Positions 36,301-44,626 of a stretch of 64,000 nucleotides of DNA are shown piece after piece. The stretch's first letter is position 1. Each line of letters begins with the position of its first letter. This stretch comes from Pantoea eucrina. GTDB lineage: Bacteria > Pseudomonadota > Gammaproteobacteria > Enterobacterales > Enterobacteriaceae. The stretch is from contig NZ_MAYN01000008.1 of assembly GCF_001691555.1 (NCBI RefSeq), positions 1,168,672 to 1,232,671 on the forward strand. The letters run 5' to 3'. A model generated the notes under the pieces. It saw only the letters and a list, made by a program, of their open reading frames with translations, searched no databases and had not been told where the DNA came from. The position numbers were made by a program, and so were the translations under genes.

Positions 36301-37201
36301 GCAGGAGACGCTGTCGAAGGTTGCTGATGATGGTCTGGAGCAGAGCGGCCTGCACATCTGGAGTTTTGGCGATCTGCCGCAGAGTTATGAGCAGAAGCGC
36401 GGCAGTTATCAGGTTAAAGCCTGGCCGGCGCTGGTGGATGAAAAAGAGAGCGTGGCGATCCGCCTGTTTGACAGTGAAGAGGAGCAGCAGAAGATGATGT
36501 GGCGCGGCCAGCGTCGCCTGCTGCTGCTGAACATTCCGTCACCGGTTAAATATCTGCATGAAAAACTGCCTAACAAAGCCAAGCTCGGGCTCTATTTTAA
36601 TCCTTACGGCAAAGTGCTGGAGCTGATAGACGACTGTATCGCCTGCGGGGTAGATAAACTCATGGCGGAGGCGGGGGGTCCCGCCTGGCAGCAGCAGAAT
36701 TTTGAGCAGCTGCGCGATAAAGTGCGGGCAGAGCTGAACGACACCGTGGTGACGATTGCGCAGCAGGTTGAGCAGATCCTGACCTGCGTGTTCAATATTA
36801 ACAAGTTTCTGAAAGGCCGCGTGGATATGACGCTGGCGCTGGCGCTCGCAGATATCAAACAGCAGATGAGCGGTCTGGTCTATCGCGGATTTGTTACCGG
36901 CAATGGCTACGATCGGCTGGGTGATACGTTGCGCTACCTGCAGGGAATTGAGCGCCGTCTGGAGAAGCTGCCCGCCGATCCGCACAGCGATCGCGCCCGC
37001 ATGCTGAAAGTACAGGCGGTGGAACAGGCGTGGAACGTCTGGCGCAGCAAGCTGCCGCCGCAGCGCCGGGATGATGCTGATGTAGTGGCGATCCGCTGGA
37101 TGATTGAAGAGCTGCGCATCAGCTACTTTGCCCAGCAGCTGGGTACCCCGTATCCGGTTTCGGATAAGCGGGTGCTGCAGGCAATGGAGCAGCTAAGCTA
37201 G
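33305..37201 (+). CDS. hrpA: ATP-dependent RNA helicase HrpA
   Basis: HrpA is a DEAH/RHA helicase that rescues stalled ribosomes and processes some fimbrial mRNAs in E. coli. The 1298-residue protein is close to E. coli HrpA. Walker A is GETGSGKTTQLPK, motif II is IIIDEAHERS, motif III SAT, motif VI QRKGRCGRVSEG. These are followed by winged-helix and ratchet domains, an OB fold, and the long HrpA C-terminal domain (about 700-1298) that other bacterial DEAH proteins lack. It ends YFAQQLGTPYPVSDKRVLQ, as in E. coli. It is monocistronic. Confidence 0.97.
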   Translation: MSSSIESPLAPLWARLDALTLRDRQRLQRRLQGAAKVKNSAAQQAIAAELADEFSAAEQRIARRVAGTPRITFPENLPVSQKQQAISDAIRDHQVVIVAGETGSGKTTQLPKICLALGRGVKGLIGHTQPRRLAARTVANRIAEELETSPGSTIGYKVRFTDQVSDSTQVKLMTDGILLAEIQQDRLLLQYDTIIIDEAHERSLNIDFLLGYLRELLPRRPDLKVIITSATIDPQRFSRHFNNAPVIEVSGRTYPVEVRYRPIAEEADESDRDQLQAIFDAVDELGQESRGDILIFMSGEREIRDTADALMKRDLPHTEILPLYARLSNAEQNRVFQSHSGRRIVLATNVAETSLTVPGIKYVIDPGTARISRYSYRTKVQRLPIEPVSQASANQRKGRCGRVSEGICIRLYSEDDFLSRPAFTDPEILRTNLASVILQMTALGLGDIAAFPFVEAPDKRNIQDGVRLLEELGAITLDENEHYRLTPSGRTLAQLPVDPRLARMVLEAQRFGCVREVMIIAAALSIQDPRERPVEKQQASDEKHRRFADKESDFLAFVNLWNYIQEQQKALSGNQFRRQCKSDYLNYLRVREWQDIYTQLRQVVREQGMPVNSEPAPYREVHCALLTGLLSHIGQKDAEKQEFTGARNARFAIFPGSGLFKKPPKWTVVAELVETSRLWGRVAARIDPEWIEPLAQHLIKRSYSEPHWEKAQGAVMATEKVTLYGLPIVQARKVNYSRIDPQLSRELFIRHALVEGDWQTRHAFFRTNLKLRSEVEDLEHKSRRRDILVDDETLFAFYDRRLGKEVVSARHFDSWWKQASKENPDLLNFDKQMLIKEGADKVSQLDYPNVWQQGNLKLRLTYQFEPGTDADGVTVHIPLPLLNQVEEAGFEWQIPGVRRELIIALIKSLPKPLRRNFVPAPNYAEAFLGRVQPLAQPLLDALEREFRRMSGVTIERDAWQWDQVPDHLKMTFRIVDEHNRKLQEGKDLHQLKQALKGKVQETLSKVADDGLEQSGLHIWSFGDLPQSYEQKRGSYQVKAWPALVDEKESVAIRLFDSEEEQQKMMWRGQRRLLLLNIPSPVKYLHEKLPNKAKLGLYFNPYGKVLELIDDCIACGVDKLMAEAGGPAWQQQNFEQLRDKVRAELNDTVVTIAQQVEQILTCVFNINKFLKGRVDMTLALALADIKQQMSGLVYRGFVTGNGYDRLGDTLRYLQGIERRLEKLPADPHSDRARMLKVQAVEQAWNVWRSKLPPQRRDDADVVAIRWMIEELRISYFAQQLGTPYPVSDKRVLQAMEQLS

Positions 37202-37242
37202 TTAATCAGGCGGTCAGCAGGGGCGCATTGCTGCGCGCCTGC

Positions 37243-38049
37243 TTACTCGGCCAGCTCTTCAAGCTTATCTTTAAATGAGGTCACGGCAATAGCCCGGTTA
37301 TCAGCGCGATAGCGATCGGCCGGCGCCGGTGCCGAACTCTGCACGGCGATCAGCTGCCAGCCGTCATCTTTTTTCAGCAGCAGCGGTGAGCCGCTGTCGC
37401 CAGGCAGCGTATCACACTGGTGCGACAGCACCGCGCGCTGCGCCCAGCCGGTGACGGCACAGTCGCTGTGGGAATAGAGCGAGTCGAGATGATCGGCCGG
37501 ATAACCCGCCTGGGTGACTTTGCGGCCGCTCTCTTTGAGCGCAGCGGTAAGATCGCTGCGTGAGCCATCAAACAGCGGGATCGGCACAATCCCTGAAGGG
37601 GGGTTGTGCAGGATCACCAGACCATAATCGTAAGGCGCGGCAGCAGACGGAACAATCCAGCCCTCACCATCAGCCTGCAGGCGACGCGCCAGCGATGGCT
37701 CAACCCGGGCATCAATATCGTGGATCTCGTAACGCCAGCCTTTTTCACCCGCCATAAAGCGCAGCGCAACCGGTTTGTCGAACCGGCCTGGCGGTGTCAG
37801 CAGACAGTGGCCGGCGGTCAGCGCCAGATGGGCAGAGATCAGCGTGGCGGTGCAGAGGTTGCCGCTTTCTGTCTCCAGCTGACCAATGGCATCCCACGGG
37901 GCAGCGACCACGTCGCTGATGGCCTGGCGGTGGTCTTTACCAAAAAACAGCGTCTTGATCTCTTCGGGACTCAGCCCGTCTTCATCATCAGCGTGTGCCG
38001 TAAGGGTAAAGCTGAAAATACCAATAAATAACAGAATGGCCAGGCGCAT
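37243..38049 (-). CDS. ydgD: Trypsin-like serine protease YdgD (predicted periplasmic)
   Basis: The 268-residue protein has a signal peptide ([20 protein letters not shown]). It is a chymotrypsin-fold (S1) enzyme with the catalytic His in ALTAGHCLL, Asp in PYDYGLVIL, and Ser in [10 protein letters not shown]; all three are present. Cys pairs around them suggest disulfides. The substrate is unknown. The genes ydgD, ydgU and asr lie in the same order and strand as in E. coli, an acid-response neighbourhood. Confidence 0.93.
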   Translation of the reverse strand: MRLAILLFIGIFSFTLTAHADDEDGLSPEEIKTLFFGKDHRQAISDVVAAPWDAIGQLETESGNLCTATLISAHLALTAGHCLLTPPGRFDKPVALRFMAGEKGWRYEIHDIDARVEPSLARRLQADGEGWIVPSAAAPYDYGLVILHNPPSGIVPIPLFDGSRSDLTAALKESGRKVTQAGYPADHLDSLYSHSDCAVTGWAQRAVLSHQCDTLPGDSGSPLLLKKDDGWQLIAVQSSAPAPADRYRADNRAIAVTSFKDKLEELAE

Positions 38050-38165
38050 AGTTCTCTCGACAGGGAGAATAAAAGGGAGTTTTTGTTATCACGCTTAGGC
38101 GATAACTATAGTCGGTGAGTGGTGAAAAAGGGAGAAATATTGGAGTAATCAGCGCGCTACAGCCA

Positions 38166-38246
38166 TTAAATAAAAAAACTGGCTGCGACAATGCCACAGA
38201 GAATCATCACAAAGAGAATAATTTCGAAGCGATAGCGACGCACCAT
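38166..38246 (-). CDS. ydgU: Small membrane protein YdgU, 26 residues
   Basis: ATG 38246 is preceded by GGAG 9 bases away, and TAA lies at 38166-38168. The product MVRRYRFEIILFVMILCGIV ends in AASFFI: a basic N-terminus plus a single membrane helix, so it should sit in the inner membrane with its N-terminus inside. This is the E. coli YdgU pattern (RRYRFEIIL..LILCG) at the same place between asr and ydgD. It is linked to acid stress in E. coli by its position; its function is unknown. Confidence 0.85.
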   Translation of the reverse strand: MVRRYRFEIILFVMILCGIVAASFFI

Positions 38247-38264
38247 TTTTCGCTACTCCAGTAA

Positions 38265-38293
38265 ATAAACACCCGGCATAACCGGGTGTTTTA
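38265..38293 (-). terminator. Terminator after asr
   Basis: On the minus strand AACACCCGG-TTATG-CCGGGTGTT is followed by TATTTA. The stem is about nine pairs, just past the asr stop and ahead of ydgU. Confidence 0.8.
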
Positions 38294-38316
38294 AACAACG
38301 TGGTGTTGGCGCGAAC

Positions 38317-38751
38317 TTATTTCGCTGATTTTTTCATTTTATGATGCTTTTTAGCCGCCTGCGCTTTCTGCGCAGCAGGTTTAGCTGACTTCATGTGGTG
38401 CTTTTTAGCCGCCTGCGCTTTCTGTGCAGCAGGTTTAGCGGATTTTACGTGGTGCTTTTTGGCCGCCTGCGCTTTCTGTGCAGCGGGCTGAGTTGATTTC
38501 TTGTGGTGCTTTTTAGCGGCCTGCGCTTTCTGTTCAGCAGGCTTGGTTGCTTTTTTATGATGCTTTTTCGCAGCCTGGGCTTTCTGCGCAGCAGCTTTAT
38601 GTTTGTGATGCACCATTTTATGTTTAGCTGGCGCAGCGGTAGTGGAGCTGGTGGTGGCAGTTGCCGCCGGAGCAGCGGTTGTCTCAGCAGCAAAAGCAGC
38701 AGAAGAGAGACCCATAGCAGCGGCGATTACCAGTGCACATAATTTTTTCAT
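38317..38751 (-). CDS. asr: Acid shock protein Asr, Lys/His-rich repeats
   Basis: Asr is a periplasmic, intrinsically disordered basic protein induced in acid; the E. coli form shields envelope proteins from aggregation. The 144-residue protein has a signal peptide ([21 protein letters not shown]), an Ala/Thr linker, then five 18-residue repeats of the type [18 protein letters not shown]. E. coli Asr (about 100 residues) has fewer repeats. AGGA precedes the ATG. E. coli asr is activated by RstA, whose gene pair lies 3-4 kb away here. Confidence 0.95.
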   Translation of the reverse strand: MKKLCALVIAAAMGLSSAAFAAETTAAPAATATTSSTTAAPAKHKMVHHKHKAAAQKAQAAKKHHKKATKPAEQKAQAAKKHHKKSTQPAAQKAQAAKKHHVKSAKPAAQKAQAAKKHHMKSAKPAAQKAQAAKKHHKMKKSAK

Positions 38752-38769
38752 CGCTTAATCCTCGGACTA

Positions 38770-38819
38770 TTTTTCATATGTAGCCCACTGCGGGGCCGGT
38801 GAAAACACTATATGAAAAA
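38770..38819. promoter_or_regulatory. 10-bp inverted repeat in the asr control region
   Basis: TTTTTCATAT (38770-38779) and ATATGAAAAA (38810-38819) are exact inverted copies 30 bp apart, 20-70 bp before asr. This layout suits a dimeric regulator or DNA looping. On the minus strand TACATATG overlaps the inner side and resembles only the first half of the RstA box. Confidence 0.55.
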
Positions 38820-38909
38820 GCGATTTCGATTTCCGTGAGGGATTGGTATCGGCGTGTAACGGATTGTACAGTGCGGGAAAACGGCGGCCGGTGTAAGGCC
38901 GCCTGCGGG

Positions 38910-40394
38910 TTAATCGGCGAGGTAACGCTGCTCCAGGTGCTGACGGAAATAGTCCGGATTCAGCGCTTCACCGGTGGCATTACGCAGCAGCTGTTCCGTC
39001 GGGAAGCGACTGCCATGCTGCCAGATATTCTGTTGCAGCCAGTCAAATACCGGCTGCAGTTCGCCGTTCAGGATCAGCGTCTCCAGCTGCGGAATTGCAC
39101 GCTTCACTGCCTGATAAAGCTGTGCCGCATACATCGCGCCCAGCGTGTAAGTCGGGAAATAGCCGAACGCGCCGTCTGTCCAGTGGATATCCTGCATACA
39201 GCCATCGCGATAGTTACCACGGGTATCAATACCCAGCGACTGCTGCATTTTTTCATCCCACAGCGCCGGAATATCCTCGACCTCAATCTCACCCTCAATC
39301 AGTGCCCGTTCAATCTCGTAACGCAGAATAACGTGCGCCGGATAGCTCAGTTCATCGGCATCAACGCGGATAAAGCCGGGTTTGACGCGTTGCGCCAGGC
39401 GAATAAAGTTATGCGTCTCCAGCGCAGGCTGCTCTCCCATCAGGGCGATCACCTGCGGCTGGATATGCTGCAGAAAGGCGCGGCTGCGGCCCAGCTGCAT
39501 CTCCATAAACAGACTCTGTGACTCATGAATGGCGGTGGAGCGCGCCAGGGCGACCGGCTGACCGCGCCACTGCTGCGGCAGATTCTGCTCGTAGCGCGCG
39601 TGCCCGGTTTCATGGATCACGCCCATCATGGCGCTGAGAAACTCGCTTTCGTTGTAGCGCGTGGTGATACGTACGTCGTCAGGCACGCCGCCGCAGAAAG
39701 GGTGAGCGCTGACATCCAGCCGGCCATGATTGAAATCGAAGCCGAGCAGCTTCATAACGCTCAGGCCCAGCTGCTTCTGCGACTCAACGGCAAACGGTCC
39801 CAGCGGCTGAAGCGGCGGCTGCGCCTGCTTCGCTACCGCCCGCTGCAGTAAATCCGGCAGCCAGCTTTTCAGTGCGCCAAACGTGGCGTCAAGCCGGGTG
39901 CTGGTCATGCCCGGTTCATACAGATCCAGGAGCGCGTCATAGCGCGACGTACCAGCCGCTGCAGCGCGCAGCTGCGCCTCTTCCCGGCTCAGCCGGACAA
40001 CCTCTTTAAGATTAGTACTGAAGCCCTGCCAGTCATTCGCGGGGCGCTGCGATCGCCACGCATGCTCGCAGCGGGAGCCTGCCAGCGATTTGGCTTCGAC
40101 CAGCGCGGCGGGAAGCAGCGTGGCCTGACGCCATGCACGCTGCATCTCAGCCACGTTCGCCTGCTCAACGTCGTTGAGTGACTCCTGCTCAGCCGCTGAG
40201 AAAAGTCCTTCCAGCGCCGGCGCGGTCAGCAGCTCATGCATAAAGACGCTGAGTTCAGCCAGCGCTTCGCCGCGCGCCTGACTGCCGCCGGGCGGCATGG
40301 TGGTCTGCATATCAACCCCGGCGATCGCACCGAGATGACCAAAACGGGAAAGGCGCTGAAACGTGCGGGTAAGTTCCTGATAAGCTGATGTCAC
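38910..40394 (-). CDS. M32-family carboxypeptidase (Taq type)
   Basis: This is a cytoplasmic zinc metallocarboxypeptidase that trims C-terminal residues, often with broad specificity. The protein has 494 residues, the usual length. The active motif HETGHARYEQ (HExxH) lies near residue 265 with a downstream Glu in STAIHESQSLFME, and the family motifs DxRxT (DDVRITTRYNE) and GxxQDxHW (QDIHWTDGAFGYFPTY) are present. The start is GTG 40394 with AAGGAG upstream. It lies directly downstream of rstB, 12 bases after its stop, so it may ride on the rstAB transcript. E. coli has tus at this position instead. Confidence 0.95.
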   Translation of the reverse strand: MTSAYQELTRTFQRLSRFGHLGAIAGVDMQTTMPPGGSQARGEALAELSVFMHELLTAPALEGLFSAAEQESLNDVEQANVAEMQRAWRQATLLPAALVEAKSLAGSRCEHAWRSQRPANDWQGFSTNLKEVVRLSREEAQLRAAAAGTSRYDALLDLYEPGMTSTRLDATFGALKSWLPDLLQRAVAKQAQPPLQPLGPFAVESQKQLGLSVMKLLGFDFNHGRLDVSAHPFCGGVPDDVRITTRYNESEFLSAMMGVIHETGHARYEQNLPQQWRGQPVALARSTAIHESQSLFMEMQLGRSRAFLQHIQPQVIALMGEQPALETHNFIRLAQRVKPGFIRVDADELSYPAHVILRYEIERALIEGEIEVEDIPALWDEKMQQSLGIDTRGNYRDGCMQDIHWTDGAFGYFPTYTLGAMYAAQLYQAVKRAIPQLETLILNGELQPVFDWLQQNIWQHGSRFPTEQLLRNATGEALNPDYFRQHLEQRYLAD

Positions 40395-40406
40395 AGCCAG
40401 ATCTCC

Positions 40407-41717
40407 TTAAGCGGGTAAGCGGGGGGGTGTCTCCCGCAAGGGTAAATCAACCGGCCAGCAAAAGCGAACGCTGGCGCCGCCCAGCGGCGAGCTCTCAATC
40501 ACCACCTGCCCCTGCAGCGCCTGGGCGATGGAGTGAACGATAGCCAGTCCGAGGCCACAGCCGCCGGTGGCGCGGTCGCGGCTGGGATCGAGACGGACAA
40601 ACGGCTCAAACACCCGCTGGCGCTCGTCGGCCGGAATGCCGGGACCATCATCCTCTACCTGCAGAATGCCGGTCGTGCCGTCGAACCAGAGGCTGACGCG
40701 CAGCCGCTCGCTGGCGTAGCGCAACGCATTATTGACCAGATTATCCAGCACCCGCTCCATCAACCGCATGTCGGCGCTGCCGGTATTTTGCAGCTGCGGA
40801 ATATCCAGCGCGATCTGCGTGTGCGGTTGCATACTCTGCACATCAGCAATATAGAGCCGCAGCCACTGCGCCAGGTCGAACGACTGCAGATGCAGATCGA
40901 CCCGCGGGCGGTCAAGCCGGGCATAGGTCAGCAGCTCTTCGATCAGGCTTTCCAGCTGACCCACGTCGCGATTCAGCGCAGCGGACTCCGCGTCCGTCAG
41001 ATTTTCGCTCATCTCCAGCCGGTAGCGCAGGCGTACCAGCGGCGTGCGCAGCTCGTGGGCAATGCCATCAATCAGCTGTTTTTTACTGGCCACCAGCGTA
41101 TTAATGTTCTCTGCCATCTGGTTAAACGCGACGCCGAGACTGTGAAGGCTGGAGGTGCTTTCAAAATGCGTGCGCACATCCAGCTCGCCGCGACCAAAGC
41201 GCTCTGCGGCTTTCTCCAGCCGCTGCATCTCCTGCCAGTGCGGGCGTAACCAGATAAATACCGGCAGCGCCAGCGACATCCCGATAAACGCCACCAGCGC
41301 AATATCCAGCAGCCGCATCTGATGCAGATAAAACAGGTAAGGGATCGGCCCGACGGAGAGCACGTAATGGCTGCGGGGAATATGCTGCAGAAAGGTGTAT
41401 TGGTCGTCGAGCGCGACAATTTCTCCGGCGCGCAGCCGCTTCATATCGCGCTCATCAAGCTGGTACTTACTCATAGGCTCGATATTCAGATCAAAGGAGA
41501 GATCGAGATCGAGACTGCGGATCGTTTTGTTCCAGTCGCGCGGCGGGATCTCGCGCAGCTCGCTGCGCATCAGAAACAGCGAGCTGGCCATCAGGTCGTT
41601 CATCGACTGCCGGCCAGCCCGCTCGGCGGTAAACTTATACACCAGGCCTACCAGCAGGGTCATCACCAGAAAGCAGACAAACAGCAGCAGGTAAAACTGG
41701 ATAAAGAGCTTTCTCAT
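40407..41717 (-). CDS. rstB: Sensor histidine kinase RstB
   Basis: RstB is an inner-membrane kinase of the RstAB two-component system, linked to PhoPQ, acid response and biofilm. ATG 41717 shares a base with the rstA stop (TGATG) and gives 436 residues. Two membrane helices (about 4-26 and 136-156) enclose a periplasmic sensor. A HAMP domain, H-box IDGIAHELRTPLVRLR (phospho-His), N-box NNALRYA and G-boxes DDGPGIP and GCGLGLAI follow. It is in an operon with rstA, followed 12 bases later by the M32 carboxypeptidase. Confidence 0.96.
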   Translation of the reverse strand: MRKLFIQFYLLLFVCFLVMTLLVGLVYKFTAERAGRQSMNDLMASSLFLMRSELREIPPRDWNKTIRSLDLDLSFDLNIEPMSKYQLDERDMKRLRAGEIVALDDQYTFLQHIPRSHYVLSVGPIPYLFYLHQMRLLDIALVAFIGMSLALPVFIWLRPHWQEMQRLEKAAERFGRGELDVRTHFESTSSLHSLGVAFNQMAENINTLVASKKQLIDGIAHELRTPLVRLRYRLEMSENLTDAESAALNRDVGQLESLIEELLTYARLDRPRVDLHLQSFDLAQWLRLYIADVQSMQPHTQIALDIPQLQNTGSADMRLMERVLDNLVNNALRYASERLRVSLWFDGTTGILQVEDDGPGIPADERQRVFEPFVRLDPSRDRATGGCGLGLAIVHSIAQALQGQVVIESSPLGGASVRFCWPVDLPLRETPPRLPA

Positions 41718-42439
41718 CAGCTGCGGGTATCCCATGCCTGAGGCGCAAACAGATAGCCTTTATTGCGAATGGTTTTGATACGAAACGGCTCGGTTGCGCT
41801 GTCATGCAGCTTTTTACGCAGCCGTGAGATAGCCACATCAATACTGCGATCCATGCCGTCATAGCTGACGCCGCGCAGCGTCATCAGCAGCGCGTCGCGA
41901 TCGAGGATCTCCCCGGCGTGGCTGGCCAGCTGCCACAGCAGATCGAAATCTGCGGTTGAAAGCGTAATATTCTCATCAAACAGCAGCACCTGACGGTTCA
42001 GCGCATCGATGGTCAGCGACCCAAACCGCAGTACCTTCTGCGACTGCTGCTGTGCCGGCGTGCTTTCCGGCTTGTTGACCACCGCCTGCCGCAGATGCAG
42101 ACGCAGACGCGCCAGCAGCACGGCAGGGGGCGTGGTTTTGAGAATATAGTCATTCGCGCCCATCTCAAGCGCGAGAATGTGGTTCATATCGCTGTCGAGC
42201 GAGGTCAGCAGGACAACGGGCCCGCTCCAGTGCGCCCGCAGATCGCGACAGAGCGTCATGCCATCTTTACCCGGCAGCATGATATCCAGCAGGACCAAAT
42301 CCGGCTGGACGTCAAGAATCGTTGCCTCAGCGCGATCGCCGCGCGTTTCGACAACCACGTCAATATCATGGCGACCCAGATAGGCAGCGATCAGCTCGCC
42401 GACTTCCGGCTCATCTTCAACATAGACAATTTTGTTCAT
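41717..42439 (-). CDS. rstA: Response regulator RstA
   Basis: RstA is an OmpR-family regulator of 240 residues. The receiver domain has the acidic pocket EDE near residue 8-10 and the phospho-acceptor Asp in LVLLDIMLPGKDG (about 52), with the conserved Thr and Lys (ILKTTPP) switch residues. The C-terminal winged helix ends with LFAPQAWD. Known E. coli targets include asr, csgD and narGHJI, and asr lies nearby. The upstream gap of about 175 bp is shared with the divergent unknown gene at 42616; I find no clear PhoP or RstA box in it. Confidence 0.96.
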   Translation of the reverse strand: MNKIVYVEDEPEVGELIAAYLGRHDIDVVVETRGDRAEATILDVQPDLVLLDIMLPGKDGMTLCRDLRAHWSGPVVLLTSLDSDMNHILALEMGANDYILKTTPPAVLLARLRLHLRQAVVNKPESTPAQQQSQKVLRFGSLTIDALNRQVLLFDENITLSTADFDLLWQLASHAGEILDRDALLMTLRGVSYDGMDRSIDVAISRLRKKLHDSATEPFRIKTIRNKGYLFAPQAWDTRS

Positions 42440-42615
42440 AGGTAAGTGTGCTGAAAAAGAATGGCAGCAGCATAGCTTTTCCTGGTCCTGAGCACTACGC
42501 TACCGCACGAAATATCCCTGTCTTACTGGTATATACACCGTGAAATGTGCCATTATTAGCGGCGCGTTAAGGCGCAAGGTTCGGAACCGCATTGAAAAAC
42601 AGGAGGAGTGCGAGG

Positions 42616-43029
42616 GTGTCTGATAAAGAGCTGGCTTCAGCCGGATACAGTGATCGCATCTGCTTCAATTACAGTGATTTTCTCTCCGCTTCCTGCAAAA
42701 AACGCTGGAGCTTTGTTGACGCCATTTACGGTGTCATGCCTATCTTTGGCATGGTGACCCGTAAGTCAGCGCACAGTTTACAGGCCAGCGACGATCACCT
42801 GAAAGAATTAGCGTTGCAAATCATTTCAACGCAGGTCAGCGATGAGATCAACATTGCCCGACTCATCACGCTGGCGGAACAGCAGCATATCAGCCGGTTT
42901 GATATCCAGCTGCCTTATCCGCTCTCTGCTGAACAGCTTGATGGTATTCACCATGAATACAGCAAACCGTTAAATCTTACACAGCAAAACGATCTGCTGT
43001 GCGTCTCCATTCCGGCACTCGCGCATTAA
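42616..43029 (+). CDS. Unknown 137-residue protein next to rstA
   Basis: I chose GTG 42616 because AGGAGG (42601-42606) lies 9 bases upstream; the frame could extend to a TTG at 42592, which would overlap that ribosome site. The protein has MSDKELASAGYSDRICFNY, a Cys-Lys-Lys-Arg stretch, a moderately hydrophobic VDAIYGVMPIFGMVT segment, then a helical part (LKELALQIISTQVS, INIARLITLAEQ) and a strand-like C-terminus. No family is recognised; it could be a small two-domain regulator or scaffold. It takes the place of folM-ydgC in E. coli, is divergent from rstA, and is directly convergent with ydgI. Confidence 0.7.
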   Translation: MSDKELASAGYSDRICFNYSDFLSASCKKRWSFVDAIYGVMPIFGMVTRKSAHSLQASDDHLKELALQIISTQVSDEINIARLITLAEQQHISRFDIQLPYPLSAEQLDGIHHEYSKPLNLTQQNDLLCVSIPALAH

Positions 43030-44421
43030 TTACTGCGTGAGCTGCCACAGCGCGGGCAGCGATGCCGCCATCAACAGCACAATAGCAATGCGTTCCAGCT
43101 GCAGCAGCGGTTTATCACCGCGTCCGCCCCGTCGGGCGTAGAGAAACAGCAGCAGCCCCGGTGCGTAAAGCACCACTGAGAGCAGCAGATGCAGCGGGCC
43201 TGAGGCATACAGCAGCCAGAGGCCATACAGTGTGGCACCCAGCCCGATGCTCATCGCCAGCGGCTTCTGCTGACCCCGCACCACCTTCATCAGGTAGAGT
43301 CCTACTAGCAGATAAGGCACCAGAATCATCTCTGAGGCGATAGTCAGCAGGGTGTTGTAATCGGCACCGGTAAACGCGATGGCGATAAGACAAACCTGTA
43401 CGCTGCCGTTAGTCAGCCACAGCGACGCTGCCGGTGAATTGTGGCGGTTCTGCCGGGCAAGACTGCGCGGGAAGGCCCCCTGCTGAGCGGCGATAAACGG
43501 CACTTCGGCCGCCATGATCGTCCAGCTGAGATAGGCGCCGCAGACCGAGACGATCAGACCGGCGGCTATCACCGCATCCCCCCAGTTTCCCAGCAGATGC
43601 GTCATCAGACCGGCCATCGACGGGTTGCGCAGCTGCGCCAGTTCAGCGCGCGGGATCACGCCCAGCGAGAGCAGCGTGACCAGCAGATACACCAGTAGCG
43701 CAGCCAGCACCGCCAGCAGCGTAGCGCGTCCCACATCCTGTTTATTGCGCGCGCGCGCCGATACCACAACGGCACCCTCAACGCCGATAAATACCCAAAG
43801 CGTGATAAGCATGGTCTGTTTAATCTGCTGCCACAGCGGCTGACCCAGTTCAGCACCGCTGAAATCAAACCTGAACCGGTCATAGTTAAAGGCCAGCAGC
43901 GCCAGCACCACAAACAGCAGCAGCGGCACCAGCTTGCCGAGCGTCGCCAGCATATTAATGCTCGCGGCGGTCTGTACGCCGCGCAGCACCAGCCAGTGCA
44001 CCAGCCAGAGCAGCACCGAAGCGCCCAGCATCGCCTGCCAGGTGTTACCGTCGCCAAACACCACGTGCTGCGGCGTGTCGGTGAAAAAGCTCAGGGCGGA
44101 GAACACAATCACCAGATAGGAGACGTTGGCGATCACCGCGCAGAGCCAGTAGCCCCACGCCGAACAGAATCCCGTCAGCTCACCAAATCCGGCGCGGGCA
44201 TAGGTAAAGATACCGCCGTCGAGATCCGGTCTGAGTCGCGTCAGCAGCAGCATCGCCAGCGAGAGAAAAATAATACCCACACCGGTGATGAGCCAGCCAA
44301 TAAGCAGCGCCGCCGGACCCGCGACCGCCGCCATATTCTGCGGCAGGCTGAATACGCCCGCGCCAAGCATGGAACTGAGCACCAGAGCCGTCAGCGCGCT
44401 AAGACCTAATTTTTTATCCAA
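43030..44421 (-). CDS. ydgI: YdgI, APC-family amino-acid antiporter (ArcD-like)
   Basis: The 463-residue protein has about 12 membrane segments and begins MDKKLGLSALTALVLSSMLGAGVFSLPQNMA, the APC-superfamily start that lies in the substrate cavity. GADYNTLLTIASEMILVPY near residue 340 is a family landmark. Relatives such as ArcD exchange arginine for ornithine; in E. coli YdgI has been proposed as an arginine/ornithine antiporter, not firmly shown. It lies between ydgH and the rst genes as in E. coli, without a nearby arginine deiminase cluster. Confidence 0.9.
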   Translation of the reverse strand: MDKKLGLSALTALVLSSMLGAGVFSLPQNMAAVAGPAALLIGWLITGVGIIFLSLAMLLLTRLRPDLDGGIFTYARAGFGELTGFCSAWGYWLCAVIANVSYLVIVFSALSFFTDTPQHVVFGDGNTWQAMLGASVLLWLVHWLVLRGVQTAASINMLATLGKLVPLLLFVVLALLAFNYDRFRFDFSGAELGQPLWQQIKQTMLITLWVFIGVEGAVVVSARARNKQDVGRATLLAVLAALLVYLLVTLLSLGVIPRAELAQLRNPSMAGLMTHLLGNWGDAVIAAGLIVSVCGAYLSWTIMAAEVPFIAAQQGAFPRSLARQNRHNSPAASLWLTNGSVQVCLIAIAFTGADYNTLLTIASEMILVPYLLVGLYLMKVVRGQQKPLAMSIGLGATLYGLWLLYASGPLHLLLSVVLYAPGLLLFLYARRGGRGDKPLLQLERIAIVLLMAASLPALWQLTQ

Positions 44422-44596
44422 AATGCCATTCCTGAACAGCAGAGTATGCTGGGTCGTGAACGTTCCGTAGAAGTGTAGTGCACTATTATGTGCCGATTAA
44501 AACGGAATCCCCTGAAAACAGGCGGCCGATTTTACGAGGAGCAGCGGGGGATGGCAATGCAAGAGTATGCAGATTTGCGCAGGAACTATGCAAACA

Positions 44597-44620
44597 GCAG
44601 GGCAGCCAGGCTGCCCTGCT
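44597..44620 (-). terminator. Hairpin after ydgH
   Basis: AGCAGGGCAG-CCAGG-CTGCCCTGCT is a perfect ten-pair stem six bases past the ydgH stop. No T-run follows on the minus strand (TGTTTGC), so its terminator strength is uncertain. Confidence 0.6.
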
Positions 44621-44626
44621 GCGACA

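Noticed and set aside
38317..38600. Possible CRISPR-like array from regular repeats
   Set aside because: The repeats are in-frame codons of the Asr protein with no spacer diversity and no cas genes.
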